From Streptomyces sp. 7-21 (GTDB taxonomy: Bacteria > Actinomycetota > Actinomycetes > Streptomycetales > Streptomycetaceae): a DNA stretch of 64,000 nucleotides. Positions 35,782 through 44,398 of this stretch are shown here, in pieces; positions within the stretch are counted from its first letter, which is position 1; each line of letters opens with the position of its first letter. Location of the stretch: the NCBI RefSeq assembly GCF_016741785.1, contig NZ_JAERRL010000018.1:1-64000 (forward strand), written 5' to 3'. Under the pieces are notes generated by a model that saw nothing but the letters and a program-made list of their open reading frames with translations, searched no databases and was not told where the DNA came from. A program made the translations under genes and the position numbers.

Positions 35782-37434
35782 TCACAGCGCCCGGGCGGCG
35801 GCGCGGCCCGCGGTGCGGCCAGTGAACAGGCAGCCGCCCAAAAACGTGCCCTCCAGGGACCGGTAGCCGTGCATGCCGCCGCCTCCGAATCCGGACGCCT
35901 CCCCGGCGGCGTACAGCCCCGGCACCGGGCGGCCGTCGGCGCCGAGCACCCGGCCCGTCAGGTCGGTCTCAATGCCGCCGAGCGTCTTGCGGGTAAGCAC
36001 GCTCAGGCGCACGGCGATGAGCGGCCCGGCCGCCGGGTCGAGCAGGCGGTGCGGTGCGGCCACCCTGACCAGGCGGTCACCCGCGTAGCGGCGGGCCTGG
36101 CGGATCGCGGCGACCTGGAGGTCCTTGGTGAAGGGGTTGCGGATCTCCCGGTCCCTGGCCTCGATCTCGCGGCGCAGCACCCGTTCGTCGATGAGGCGCT
36201 CGCCGGTCAGCTCGTTCATGCCGCGCACGAGCGCCGCCAGGTCCCGCTCGACGACGAAGTCGGCGCCGTGCCGGAGGAAGGCGCGCACGGGCGCGGGCGC
36301 GCCGGAGCGCACCCGGGACAGGACCTGCCACACGTCCTTGCCGGTGAGGTCAGGGTTCTGCTCGGAGCCGGAGAGGGCGAACTCCTTCTCCACGATGCGG
36401 CGGGTGAGCACGAACCACGAGTGGTCGTGCCCGGTGCGGCGCAGGTGCGCGAGCGTGCCCAGGGTGTCGAAGCCGGGGAAGAGCGGCACCGGCAGCCGGC
36501 GGCCGGTGGCGTCGAGCCACAGCGAGGAGGGGCCGGGCAGGATGCGGATGCCGTGTCCGCTCCAGACCGGGTTCCAGTTGGCGATGCCCTCGGTGTAGTG
36601 CCACATCCGGTCGCGGTTGATCAGGCGGGCGCCCGCGCGCTCGGCGACGCCGAGCATCAGGCCGTCGACGTGCGCGGGGACGCCGGTGAGCAGGCGCGCC
36701 GGCGGTTCGCCCAGCCGTTCGGGCCAGCAGGCGCGCACCAGGTCGTGGTTGCCGCCGATGCCGCCGGAGGCGATGAGCACGGCCTGGGCGCGGAGTTCGA
36801 ACGCGCCGATGACCTGCCGGTTGCTGGCGGCGCCGCGGCGCGCGGAGCTGGGGGCCAGGACCTCGCCGGTGACGGTGTCGACCGCTCCCCCGCTGCTCGC
36901 CAGTCCCGTGACGCGGTGGCGGTAGCGCGTCTCGGCCAGGCCGCGCTCCACCGCCTCGCGCAGCCGGCGGACGAACGGCGCGACGACGCCCGGGCCGGTG
37001 CCCCAGACGATGTGGAAGCGGGGCACGGAGTTGCCGTGGCCGGTGGCGTGGTAGCCGCCGCGCTCGGCCCAGCCGACGACGGGGAAGAAACGCACGCCCA
37101 GGCCACGCAGCCAGGCGCGCTTCTCCCCCGCGGCGAAGTCGACGTACGCCTCGGCCCAGCGGCGCGGCCAGTGGTCCTCGGGCCGGTCGAAGCCGGCGGA
37201 GCCCAGCCAGTCCTGCCAGGCGAGGTCGCGGCTGTCGCGCACGCCCAGCCGCCGCTGCTCGGGCGATCCGACGAGGAACAGGCCGCCGAACGACCAGTGC
37301 GCCTGCCCGCCGAGCGAGGCCGCGGGCTCCTGGTCCAGCAGGATGACGCGCCGTCCGGCGGCGGTCAGCTCGGCGGTGGCGGTCAGGCCGGCGAGCCCCG
37401 CGCCGATGACGATGACGTCCGCGTCGTATGCCAT
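35782..37434 (-). CDS. FAD-binding dehydrogenase, KstD/fumarate-reductase-like
   Basis: This flavoprotein of 550 residues has the dinucleotide-binding motif VIVIGAGLAGLTATAEL at 7-23 and a C-terminal FAD motif PGLYAAGEASGFGGGGMHGYR (split, about 505-525). The fold is that of fumarate reductase/3-ketosteroid delta-1-dehydrogenases. It has no signal peptide. The middle domain (about 150-420) differs from true KstD, so the substrate is unknown. It stands alone, convergent with the BCCT gene and divergent from the DUF202 pair (83-bp gap). Confidence 0.87.
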   Translation of the reverse strand: MAYDADVIVIGAGLAGLTATAELTAAGRRVILLDQEPAASLGGQAHWSFGGLFLVGSPEQRRLGVRDSRDLAWQDWLGSAGFDRPEDHWPRRWAEAYVDFAAGEKRAWLRGLGVRFFPVVGWAERGGYHATGHGNSVPRFHIVWGTGPGVVAPFVRRLREAVERGLAETRYRHRVTGLASSGGAVDTVTGEVLAPSSARRGAASNRQVIGAFELRAQAVLIASGGIGGNHDLVRACWPERLGEPPARLLTGVPAHVDGLMLGVAERAGARLINRDRMWHYTEGIANWNPVWSGHGIRILPGPSSLWLDATGRRLPVPLFPGFDTLGTLAHLRRTGHDHSWFVLTRRIVEKEFALSGSEQNPDLTGKDVWQVLSRVRSGAPAPVRAFLRHGADFVVERDLAALVRGMNELTGERLIDERVLRREIEARDREIRNPFTKDLQVAAIRQARRYAGDRLVRVAAPHRLLDPAAGPLIAVRLSVLTRKTLGGIETDLTGRVLGADGRPVPGLYAAGEASGFGGGGMHGYRSLEGTFLGGCLFTGRTAGRAAARAL

Positions 37435-37517
37435 GGCGGTGATCCTGGGTGCAGGTGCCCTCCCGCGTCAACGCCCCGGACCGGCGGCCTTCGCACCGGG
37501 TAACTAGGCTGGTCGTC

Positions 37518-37913
37518 ATGATCCGGAAGGCGCTGGCGGCCGTGCGGCTGTGGTTCTCCCCGCAGCTGGTGCGTGCGGAGGGGACCACGCCGGACTACCG
37601 GTTCTCGCTCGCGAACGAGCGGACGTTTCTCGCGTGGCTGCGGACCGCGCTGGCGCTGGTAGCCGGCGGCATCGCCGTGGACCAGTTCCTGACGGACCTG
37701 ACGTGGGGCGTACGGACGGCGATCGCGCTGGTCCTGCTGGTGGCGGGAGGGCTGTGCGCGGTGCGGGCCGTGAACCACTGGGTGCACTCGGAGCGGGCGA
37801 TGCGGCGCGGCGAGGACCTGCCGCTCAGCCGTTTTCCGGCGCTGCTGGCGCTGAGCACGGTGGCGGCGTCCCTGATAGTCATCGGCGCGGTGCTCTTCGA
37901 CAGGACCGGCTGA
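37518..37913 (+). CDS. YidH-type DUF202 membrane protein
   Basis: This protein of 131 residues has three hydrophobic segments and the DUF202 motif RFSLANERTFLAWLRTALAL near 28-47. The family is widespread and of unknown function. The start at 37518 follows the short divergent promoter region. Its TGA overlaps the ATG of the second DUF202 gene (TGATG), so the two are translated together and may form a hetero-oligomer. Confidence 0.88.
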   Translation: MIRKALAAVRLWFSPQLVRAEGTTPDYRFSLANERTFLAWLRTALALVAGGIAVDQFLTDLTWGVRTAIALVLLVAGGLCAVRAVNHWVHSERAMRRGEDLPLSRFPALLALSTVAASLIVIGAVLFDRTG

Positions 37914-38245
37914 TGAGCGCGGCCCGTGACCACCGGGATCCCGGGGCGCAGCCCGAACGCACGCGGCTGGCGTGGCGGCGCACCACGCTGACGTTCACGC
38001 TGGTGATGGTGCTGGCGGTGCGCGCGCTGGTCGAGACCGGCGGCGCAGCGGGAGCGGCGGCCGTGGTGGCGGCGGCGCTGGGCGCGCTGCTGTGGGTGGC
38101 GTTCCTGGTGCTGGCGCACCGCAGGATCCGCGCGCTGACGGCCGCGCGGCCGGCGGTGGCGGGACGGGGCACGGTACTGGGATCGGCGGCGGCGGTGATG
38201 GGCACCGCCGCGCTGGCCGCGGTGATGCTGGCGGCCATGGCGTAG
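37913..38245 (+). CDS. Second DUF202 membrane protein
   Basis: This protein of 110 residues has the shorter DUF202 form: PERTRLAWRRTTLTFTLVMVLAVRAL (split, about 14-39), then two more hydrophobic segments. It overlaps the preceding DUF202 gene by one base. No function is established. Confidence 0.85.
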   Translation: MSAARDHRDPGAQPERTRLAWRRTTLTFTLVMVLAVRALVETGGAAGAAAVVAAALGALLWVAFLVLAHRRIRALTAARPAVAGRGTVLGSAAAVMGTAALAAVMLAAMA

Positions 38246-38907
38246 CAGGCCATGGCGCGAAGCCGCCCCGCACCGCGTTGGGCTGACGGTCCGGTCACCG
38301 CTGGTCGCCGAGGCGTTCGGCACGGCCCTCGCGCACGGCTGCCCGGACGCTGGCGCTGCTGCGCCGCTGGTGTTCTTCGCCGCTGCGGGCCAAGGGCGTG
38401 CGGAGGACCCTCAGCTACGGGGGAACGCGTCAGTTTCCCCGCGCCGCTGCCGCCCTCCGGCCCGCGGGTGCGGGCGGTGGCCGTGCCCGGGGAGGCGGCC
38501 GACGTGCCCGTTGGGGTGCCAGCTGGCGGCCGGAGTCACGGTCGAACGGGAGGGCGGCGCCACGCCGGTGTGCGCCGCTCAGAGGCTGACCCGCTCCTGC
38601 CTGTGGGGCCGCACGGCTGGGGCCGGCGGTCCCGGCCGTACGCGGCGGCGGGCGCCTGGCCAGGCGCGGCGGGCCGGGGCGGACGGACGACGGCGGCGTA
38701 GAGCTGGGGGTCGTTCATGGCCGCTCACGGTGTTACTTAACGTGTTCACATGCAAGCGGAGCGTATCTGAACGTGTGAACCGGCTCCCCGGAAGAGGGAC
38801 GGGTGCCCACGATCGTGTGATGGCGAAGCAGACATCAGGCCGCGGCGGCGGGATCATGCCTCTGTGCGCCCTGCCATCGCGCCGGGTGCCGTGAGAACAA
38901 GGGACAC
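38246..38907. other. 662-bp region without a supported gene
   Basis: No frame here gives a protein that I recognise. One frame near 38290-38390 reads LVAEAFGTALA, then APLVFFAAAGQ, which recalls the start of an aquaporin-type channel, but the rest does not continue it; at most it is a decayed remnant. Near the right end, AACGTGT occurs twice (38739-38745 and 38770-38776, 31 bp apart), and GTTCACA (38744-38750) faces TGTGAAC (38774-38780); this is probably the control region of the NsdA-like gene. Confidence 0.5.
38739..38780. promoter_or_regulatory. Repeat cluster upstream of the NsdA-like gene
   Basis: A direct repeat AACGTGT (31-bp period, about three helical turns) is combined with an inverted repeat GTTCACA-N23-TGTGAAC. 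It is AT-richer than its surroundings and 128 bp upstream of the start codon. It is a candidate regulator site, not a known motif. Confidence 0.4.
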
Positions 38908-40308
38908 ATGACTCATCGGCGCGACCCGAACACCCGGCTGCGGTCCCTGCTCGCGGAGGCGGGCTGGACCCAGGAGGCACTGGCGCGCGAGGTGAATGCC
39001 CTCGGAGCCGAGATCGGGGCCGAACTGCGCTACGACCGCACGGCCGTGGCCCACTGGCTCAGCGGTACCCAGCCCCGGCCGCCCGTGCCGCGGCTGGCGG
39101 CCGAGGCGCTCACCCGGCGCCTGGGCCGGGAGATCACCCCGGGCGCAGCCGGCTTCGGCCCGGCGGACGGCGGGGACAGCGGCGGGGACAGCGGCGGGGA
39201 CAGGGAGGGAGAGGGAGACGGCGGTACCGCGCCCGGGGAGCGCGACCAGCCGCACACCGACCCGGTGGCGGGGCTCGCCGCGCTGTGCCGCCGCGACGCG
39301 GACGACGCCCGGCGGCAGCGGCTGCACCAGCGCCCCTACCGCGTCGCCGACTCGGTCGTGCCGCCCCCGCCACGCGGGCATCTGCCGCCGCCCCGGCTGA
39401 CGGGACGGGTGCCCGAGACGGCAGCGCTGCACGATGCGGTCTCGTTCTTCGCTGCCTCCATCGACGCCCACGGCGGCAGGCACGCCCGCAGCGCGCTGGC
39501 CGCGTACCTCGCCGACGACGTGGTGCCGCTGCTGCGGGCCCGTCACCCGGACCCGGTGCACCGGGAGATCCTCGTCGCCGCCTCCCGGCTGTCGTTCCTG
39601 CTGGCGCGGATGCACGAGGACGGGCAGCGGCACGGCGCGGCCCAGCGGTACTACGCCGCCGCTCACCGCCTGGCGGCGGAGGCGGGCGACCGGGTCTTGT
39701 GGTGCGTGGTGCTGCGGGCGATGAGCGCGCAGGCGCAGCGCCTGGGGCACCTGTCCGCCGCGCTTCAGCTGGCCGCTGCCTCGGCGCAGGGCTCGCGGGG
39801 CGCGCCCGCGCCGCACCAGGCGTACGTCCACGCCCAGCTGGCCGTGGTGCTCGGCCTCAGCGGCGACCGGCAGGGCACGCTCGCGGCGCTGGCCAAGGCC
39901 GAGAAGAAAGCGGGCCAGGAGGCGCCCGCGCCGGACCGCGGGGCGGCGCCGTTCGACCGGTATCCGCCGGCCGCCCTGCACTTCCAGACCTCGGCGGCCC
40001 TGGAGGCGCTGGGCGACCTGATGGGGGCGCTGGGCGCGCTGCGGCGGGCGTTAGGGGAACGCTCCCCGCAGGACGTGCGGGGCGGCGCGCTGACCCGGGC
40101 GCGGCTGGGACACCTGCTGCTGCGCGCCGGGAGGCTGGACGAGGCGTGCGCCGCCTGGGACGGCTTCCTGGCCGCCCAGCACCAGCTGCGGTCGGGGGAG
40201 GCGGAACGGGCCCTGCGCGACATGCGGCGGGCGCTGGCGCCGCACCGCCGCCGCCCGGGCGCGGCGGAGCTGCTGGCCCGCTCGGCCGCCAGGACCGGCG
40301 GCGGCTGA
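38908..40308 (+). CDS. NsdA-like HTH/TPR transcriptional regulator
   Basis: This protein of 466 residues has an N-terminal helix-turn-helix (about 9-60, with GWTQEALAREVNALGAE and AVAHWLSGTQPRPPVP) and helical TPR-like repeats after residue 170 (RHARSALAAYLADDVVPLLRARHPDPVHREILVAA and onward). This is the layout of NsdA, a negative regulator of differentiation and antibiotic production in Streptomyces. A disordered linker near 88-112 contains a GGDSGGDSGGD tract encoded by a 12-bp tandem repeat. It ends at a 38-bp perfect palindrome. The exact orthology to nsdA is not proven. Confidence 0.85.
   Translation: MTHRRDPNTRLRSLLAEAGWTQEALAREVNALGAEIGAELRYDRTAVAHWLSGTQPRPPVPRLAAEALTRRLGREITPGAAGFGPADGGDSGGDSGGDREGEGDGGTAPGERDQPHTDPVAGLAALCRRDADDARRQRLHQRPYRVADSVVPPPPRGHLPPPRLTGRVPETAALHDAVSFFAASIDAHGGRHARSALAAYLADDVVPLLRARHPDPVHREILVAASRLSFLLARMHEDGQRHGAAQRYYAAAHRLAAEAGDRVLWCVVLRAMSAQAQRLGHLSAALQLAAASAQGSRGAPAPHQAYVHAQLAVVLGLSGDRQGTLAALAKAEKKAGQEAPAPDRGAAPFDRYPPAALHFQTSAALEALGDLMGALGALRRALGERSPQDVRGGALTRARLGHLLLRAGRLDEACAAWDGFLAAQHQLRSGEAERALRDMRRALAPHRRRPGAAELLARSAARTGGG
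39169..39204 (+). repeat. Three 12-bp tandem repeats inside the NsdA-like gene
   Basis: GGCGGGGACAGC is present at 39169-39180 and 39181-39192, with a copy differing in the last base at 39193-39204. They encode a Gly-Gly-Asp-Ser linker and keep the frame. Confidence 0.85.
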
Positions 40309-40322
40309 CCTTGGCACAGACA

Positions 40323-40360
40323 GACCGCACCGGCGGGCTCGCGAGCCCGCCGGTGCGGTC
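40323..40360. terminator. 38-bp perfect palindrome terminator
   Basis: The sequence is its own reverse complement over 38 bp (arms starting GACCGCACCGGCGGG). It lies 14 bp after the NsdA-like stop and 53 bp from the convergent small gene, so it can end both transcripts. Confidence 0.85.
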
Positions 40361-40413
40361 AAAGGTGCGGGAAAGCCGCGGGTAAGAGGGGCCGTGTGCC
40401 GGGCGGGAGGGCG

Positions 40414-40680
40414 TCAGCCGTGGCTACCGAACAGCGTCCGCCGCAGCCTGCGCAGCGGCGCGAACAGCTGCACCCGCGCGCCGCGGTTACTCGTGGCGCG
40501 CCGCTCGTCCCGCGCGGTCAGCTCCCGCATCAGCGTGGTGGCTTCCTCGGCCTCGCCGGCTGGCACGGCAGGGCCGGAGAGCACGCCCAAGTGGCGGTCA
40601 AGGCGCGCACTGCTGGCGCCGCTCCCGCAGTCGATGGCAGGCACCCGTGGCGGCCTGCTGCGCACTGTTATCTGCTTCAT
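40414..40680 (-). CDS. Small basic hypothetical protein
   Basis: This protein of 88 residues with Arg-rich ends (RSRPPRVPAID near the start, LFAPLRRLRRTLFGSHG at the end) has a central acidic helix (AGEAEEATTLMRELTARDERR). I do not recognise it. The ATG at 40680 has GGGAGAG 3-9 bp upstream, and the gene ends near a palindromic terminator, which supports it being real. No membrane segment or signal peptide is seen. Confidence 0.55.
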   Translation of the reverse strand: MKQITVRSRPPRVPAIDCGSGASSARLDRHLGVLSGPAVPAGEAEEATTLMRELTARDERRATSNRGARVQLFAPLRRLRRTLFGSHG

Positions 40681-41123
40681 GACTCTCCCACCCGTACGAG
40701 GGCACCCGGTCCGGGCAGGGTAACCCTAACGCCCCGCTCGCACTCATGGGTATCCGGTCCCACCTTTCACCTTTCCCGGCAACGCCGTTGACGAACACCC
40801 GCGCCCGGCCGTTCGCCACGGTCAGCCCCCGGCGCGCCGGGAGAACCCGGGCTTTCCGCGTGCCCGGTGCGCTAACCGCCCATCCACTCACAAGGAGGAA
40901 TTCCGGCGCCAGCGGCCTCACGCCCCCCGCTGCCCGGCTCCGCGCACCGCGTGCAGACGTTTACATCAGCCTTCGACGGCTTTCACCTGCGACTCTTTCG
41001 TCCATCGCGCCTCAGCCGCACCAATATGACAAATCATCAAGATCTTTTTATGTAAACGATTGCATCACCGGCCCGTCAGCAGTACGTTCGCCGCACCGCC
41101 ATGATGTGGGAGGGACCGGGGAC
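40681..41123. other. Intergenic region upstream of the LacI gene
   Basis: This 443-bp region lies between divergent genes. The left part is GC-rich with no clear feature; the right part (about 41010-41075) is AT-rich and holds the LacI-type operator. No gene is supported. Confidence 0.5.
41051..41064. promoter_or_regulatory. LacI-family operator, TGTAAACGATTGCA
   Basis: The site fits the cre-like pattern TGnAAnCGnTnnCA recognised by LacI-family proteins. It lies in the AT-rich promoter region 60 bp upstream of a LacI gene that precedes an alpha-glucosidase, so autoregulation is likely. Confidence 0.7.
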
Positions 41124-42194
41124 ATGGCTGTCAGCATCATCGACGTGGCACGGCTCGCGCAGGTATCCACCGCCACCGTCTCGCGGGCGCTGCGGGGGCT
41201 GCCGAACGTGTCGGAAGCCACACGCGAGCGTGTCCTGCGCGCGGCCGAGGAGCTGTCGTACCGGGTGTCACCGCAGGCGTCGAGCCTGGCCTCGGGACGC
41301 ACCGGGACCGTCGGCGTGGTGCTGCCGTTCGTCAACCGCTGGTTCTACAGCCAGGTCGTGGCCGGCATCGACTCGGTGCTGCGCGCCAACGACCTGGACC
41401 TGCTGCTGTACAACCTCGGCGACGCCCGCGTGCACGAGCGGTTCTTCGACCGCATGCCGCTGCGCCGCCGCGTCGACGCGCTGATCGTGCTGAACCTCCC
41501 CCTCTCCCAGCGGGAAGCCGAGGCCCTGGTGTCCATGGAGGTGCCGATCGCCGTGCTCGGCACGCGGATCCACGGCTGCTGGCAGGTGTCCATCGACAAC
41601 GCCGAGGGAGCCAGCACCGCCGTGCGGCATCTCATCAACCTCGGGCACCGCCGGATCGGTATGATCACCGGCGCCCTGGGGGATCCCCGGGGGTTCACCA
41701 CGCCGATCGTCCGCCAGCACGCTTACCGCACGGTGCTCGCCCAGGCGGATATCCCCTACGACCCGGAGCTGGAGGCACCGGGTCACCTGACGATCGAGGG
41801 AGGTGCCGCCGCCATGGCCAGGCTGCGCAGCCTCTCCGATCCCCCGACGGCGGTCTTCGCGGAGTCCGACCAGATGGCGTTCGGTGCGCTGCGCACGCTG
41901 ACCCGCATGGGGCTGCGCGCGCCCGACGACGTCTCGGTGATCGGCTTCGACGACCACGAGACCGCGGAACTGCTCGACCTGACGACCATTGCCCAGCCCG
42001 TGACCTACCAAGGAGAGCTGCTCGCCCGTCAGATCCTCGACGCCCTGTCGGGAGACGAGGCCGAGCCCACACGCGTGGTGGTGCCGACCCAGCTCGTGGT
42101 CCGGGGAACCACCGGCAGGGTCCGTGCGGCCGGGACCGCACGGCAGAGGTCTCCGGAGCAGCTGGCGTCCCAGCCCTCGCGTCCGGATCAGTAA
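41124..42194 (+). CDS. LacI-family transcriptional regulator of the alpha-glucosidase
   Basis: This protein of 356 residues has an N-terminal LacI helix-turn-helix (SIIDVARLAQVSTATVSRAL at 4-23 with hinge helix SPQASSLASGRTGTVGVVLP following) and a periplasmic-binding-like sugar domain (about 60-335). ATG at 41124 is preceded by GGGAGGG; longer upstream frames lack conservation. It lies 72 bp upstream of the GH13 gene in the same direction and probably represses it and itself until a maltose- or oligosaccharide-type inducer binds. Confidence 0.92.
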   Translation: MAVSIIDVARLAQVSTATVSRALRGLPNVSEATRERVLRAAEELSYRVSPQASSLASGRTGTVGVVLPFVNRWFYSQVVAGIDSVLRANDLDLLLYNLGDARVHERFFDRMPLRRRVDALIVLNLPLSQREAEALVSMEVPIAVLGTRIHGCWQVSIDNAEGASTAVRHLINLGHRRIGMITGALGDPRGFTTPIVRQHAYRTVLAQADIPYDPELEAPGHLTIEGGAAAMARLRSLSDPPTAVFAESDQMAFGALRTLTRMGLRAPDDVSVIGFDDHETAELLDLTTIAQPVTYQGELLARQILDALSGDEAEPTRVVVPTQLVVRGTTGRVRAAGTARQRSPEQLASQPSRPDQ

Positions 42195-42266
42195 GCCCGT
42201 ATCCAGCGCGGTGAGCCGCTCGACCGCGCCCTGGTCGGGTCAACTCGCTTCAGGAATGGAAGACAC

Positions 42267-43940
42267 GTGCCCCGCACCCGCACTGATCAGCACACGGCCG
42301 TGCCCTGGTGGCGCACCGCCGTCATCTACCAGGTCTACATCCGCAGCTTCGCCGACGGCGACGGCGACGGCATCGGCGACATCGCCGGGCTCCGCGCCCG
42401 CCTGCCCTACCTGAAGGAACTGGGCATCGACGCCGTCTGGATCAACCCGTGGTACCCCTCCCCCATGGCGGACGGCGGCTACGACGTGGCCGACTACCGC
42501 GGCATCGACCCCGCCTTCGGCACGCTCGCCCAGGCGGAGGAGATGATCGCCGAGGCACACGCCCTGGGGCTGCGGGTGCTGCTGGACATCGTGCCCAACC
42601 ACACCTCCAACCAGCACGCGTGGTTCACCGAGGCGCTGGCCTCGCCGCCCGGTTCGCCGGAGCGGGAGCGGTACGTCTTCCGCGACGGCCGCGGCCCGGG
42701 CGGGATGCTGCCGCCCAACGACTGGCGCAGCCGCTTCGGCGGCCGGGCCTGGACCCGCATCACCGAGCCGGACGGCTCGCCGGGCCAGTGGTACCTGCAC
42801 CTGTTCGCACCCGAGCAGCCCGACCTGAACTGGGCCAGCCGGGAGGTGCGGGCGGAGTTCGAGTCGATCCTGCGCTTCTGGTTCGACCGGGGCGTCGACG
42901 GCTTCCGCATCGACGTCGCGCACGGACTGGCGAAGCACCCGGACCTGCCTGACCTCGGCCTGCCCGAGGACGCGCTGTTCGACCACCACTCCGACAAGGA
43001 GGACCACCCCCACTGGGACCGCGACGGGGTGCACGAGATCTACCAGACCTGGCGGAAGATCGCCGACTCCTACGCGGGCGACCGGGTGTTCGTCGCCGAG
43101 GCGCACGTGCGGCCGGAGCGGCTCGCCGGGTACCTGCGCCCCGACGAGCTGCACACCGCCTTCAACTTCGCCTTCCTGCGTTCCGCGTGGGACCCGGTGA
43201 TGCTGCGGGAGGCGATCGACGACAGCGTGGCCGCGCTGGAGCCGGTCGGCGCCCCGGCGACGTGGGTGCTGTCCAACCACGACGTGCCGCGGCACGTGAC
43301 CCGGTACGGGCGCCGCGAGACGGGGGTGCGTGACTTCGACACCGACGCCGGGCCCAGCGACGTGGAACTCGGCACCCGCCGGGCCAGGGCCGCGGCGCTG
43401 CTGATGCTGGCGCTGCCTGGCAGCGCCTACCTGTACCAGGGGGAGGAACTGGGCCTGTGGGACGTCGAGGACATCCCGCAGGAGCTGCTGCGCGACCCGG
43501 TGTGGGAGCGGTCCAACCACACGCTCCGGGGCCGGGACGGCTGCCGCGTGCCGCTGCCGTGGTCGGGGGCGGACAGCCCCTTCGGGTTCGGGCCCCGGGG
43601 CAGCAAGCCGTGGCTGCCGCAGCCCGCGGAGTGGCGCGAGCTGACGGCGCAGAACCAGTCCGGTTCGCCGGGCTCGATGCTGGAGCTCTACCGCGCGGCG
43701 CTCCGGCTGCGGCGCGAGCAGCCGGCGTTCGCGGGGGGAACGCTGCGCTGGCTCGACGCGCCCGACGGCGTGCTGCTCTTCGAGCGCGGCCCCGACCTGC
43801 GGTGCGCGGTGAACATGTCGGACGAACCGTACCCGCTGCCGCGCAACTGGGGCGTGCTGCTGGCGAGCGACCGCATCACCGGCGGCAAGCTGCCGGTGGA
43901 CACCACGGTGTGGCTGTGGGGCGGCGGCTCCCGCAGGTAG
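42267..43940 (+). CDS. GH13 alpha-glucosidase (oligo-1,6-glucosidase-like)
   Basis: This cytoplasmic enzyme of 557 residues hydrolyses alpha-glucosidic oligosaccharides. The TIM barrel starts WWRTAVIYQVYIRSFADGDGDG (split, 14-35). The catalytic residues are D216 (GFRIDVAHG), E278 (VFVAEAHV) and D339 (LSNHDVPRH), and DIVPNHTS at 107-114 is conserved region I. It is a typical AglA/MalL-like sequence. GTG at 42267 is used. It follows the LacI gene and faces a GntR gene only 8 bp away. The sugar-ABC transporter genes that usually sit beside aglA are not here. Confidence 0.92.
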   Translation: MPRTRTDQHTAVPWWRTAVIYQVYIRSFADGDGDGIGDIAGLRARLPYLKELGIDAVWINPWYPSPMADGGYDVADYRGIDPAFGTLAQAEEMIAEAHALGLRVLLDIVPNHTSNQHAWFTEALASPPGSPERERYVFRDGRGPGGMLPPNDWRSRFGGRAWTRITEPDGSPGQWYLHLFAPEQPDLNWASREVRAEFESILRFWFDRGVDGFRIDVAHGLAKHPDLPDLGLPEDALFDHHSDKEDHPHWDRDGVHEIYQTWRKIADSYAGDRVFVAEAHVRPERLAGYLRPDELHTAFNFAFLRSAWDPVMLREAIDDSVAALEPVGAPATWVLSNHDVPRHVTRYGRRETGVRDFDTDAGPSDVELGTRRARAAALLMLALPGSAYLYQGEELGLWDVEDIPQELLRDPVWERSNHTLRGRDGCRVPLPWSGADSPFGFGPRGSKPWLPQPAEWRELTAQNQSGSPGSMLELYRAALRLRREQPAFAGGTLRWLDAPDGVLLFERGPDLRCAVNMSDEPYPLPRNWGVLLASDRITGGKLPVDTTVWLWGGGSRR

Positions 43941-43948
43941 CGGCCGGG

Positions 43949-44329
43949 TCAGCCGGAGTACGCCGCGCGCAGCGCGTCCCGCACGGCCGCCAGCGCGGCG
44001 TCGTGGCCGAGGCCGAGGCGGCGGGCGCGCGCGGCGTACTCCTGCGCCGCCCTGGCCGCCTCGCGCACCGAGGCGTCCCCGGCCGCCGCGACGAACGTGC
44101 CGTGGCGGCCCCGGGTCTCGATCACGCCGTCGGCCTCCAGGGTGCGGTAGGCCTTGGCCACGGTGTTGGCGGCGAGCCCCAGGTCGGCCGCCAGTGCCCG
44201 CACCGTGGGCAGGCGGTAGCCCGCGGGCAGTGCGCCGTTCCGTGCCTGGTCGGCGATCTGCGCGCGGAGCTGCTCGTAGGGCGGGCTCGCCGCGCCGGGG
44301 TCGATGGTGACGTGCAGGGGGGCGGTCAT
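43949..44329 (-). CDS. GntR-family regulator (YtrA-like, short)
   Basis: This protein of 126 residues has a GntR winged helix (SPPYEQLRAQIADQARNGALPAGYRLPTVRALAADLGLAANTVAKAYRTL, split, about 14-63) and a short helical C-terminus, which places it in the small YtrA-like subgroup. ATG at 44329 is preferred; an in-frame ATG six codons upstream (44347) is possible. YtrA-type regulators usually control adjacent ABC transporters, but none is present, so its target is unknown. Confidence 0.85.
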   Translation of the reverse strand: MTAPLHVTIDPGAASPPYEQLRAQIADQARNGALPAGYRLPTVRALAADLGLAANTVAKAYRTLEADGVIETRGRHGTFVAAAGDASVREAARAAQEYAARARRLGLGHDAALAAVRDALRAAYSG

Positions 44330-44398
44330 GGGGCGATTGTCCCGCATCGCGCGCCGGGGCCGCCCCGGCGGCCGCGGTGACGTGCTGGCCGGGCCGGC

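Noticed and set aside
38252-38701. A 149-codon protein in the gap before the NsdA-like gene
   Set aside because: Arg/Gly/Pro-rich without any domain, and no ribosome binding site.
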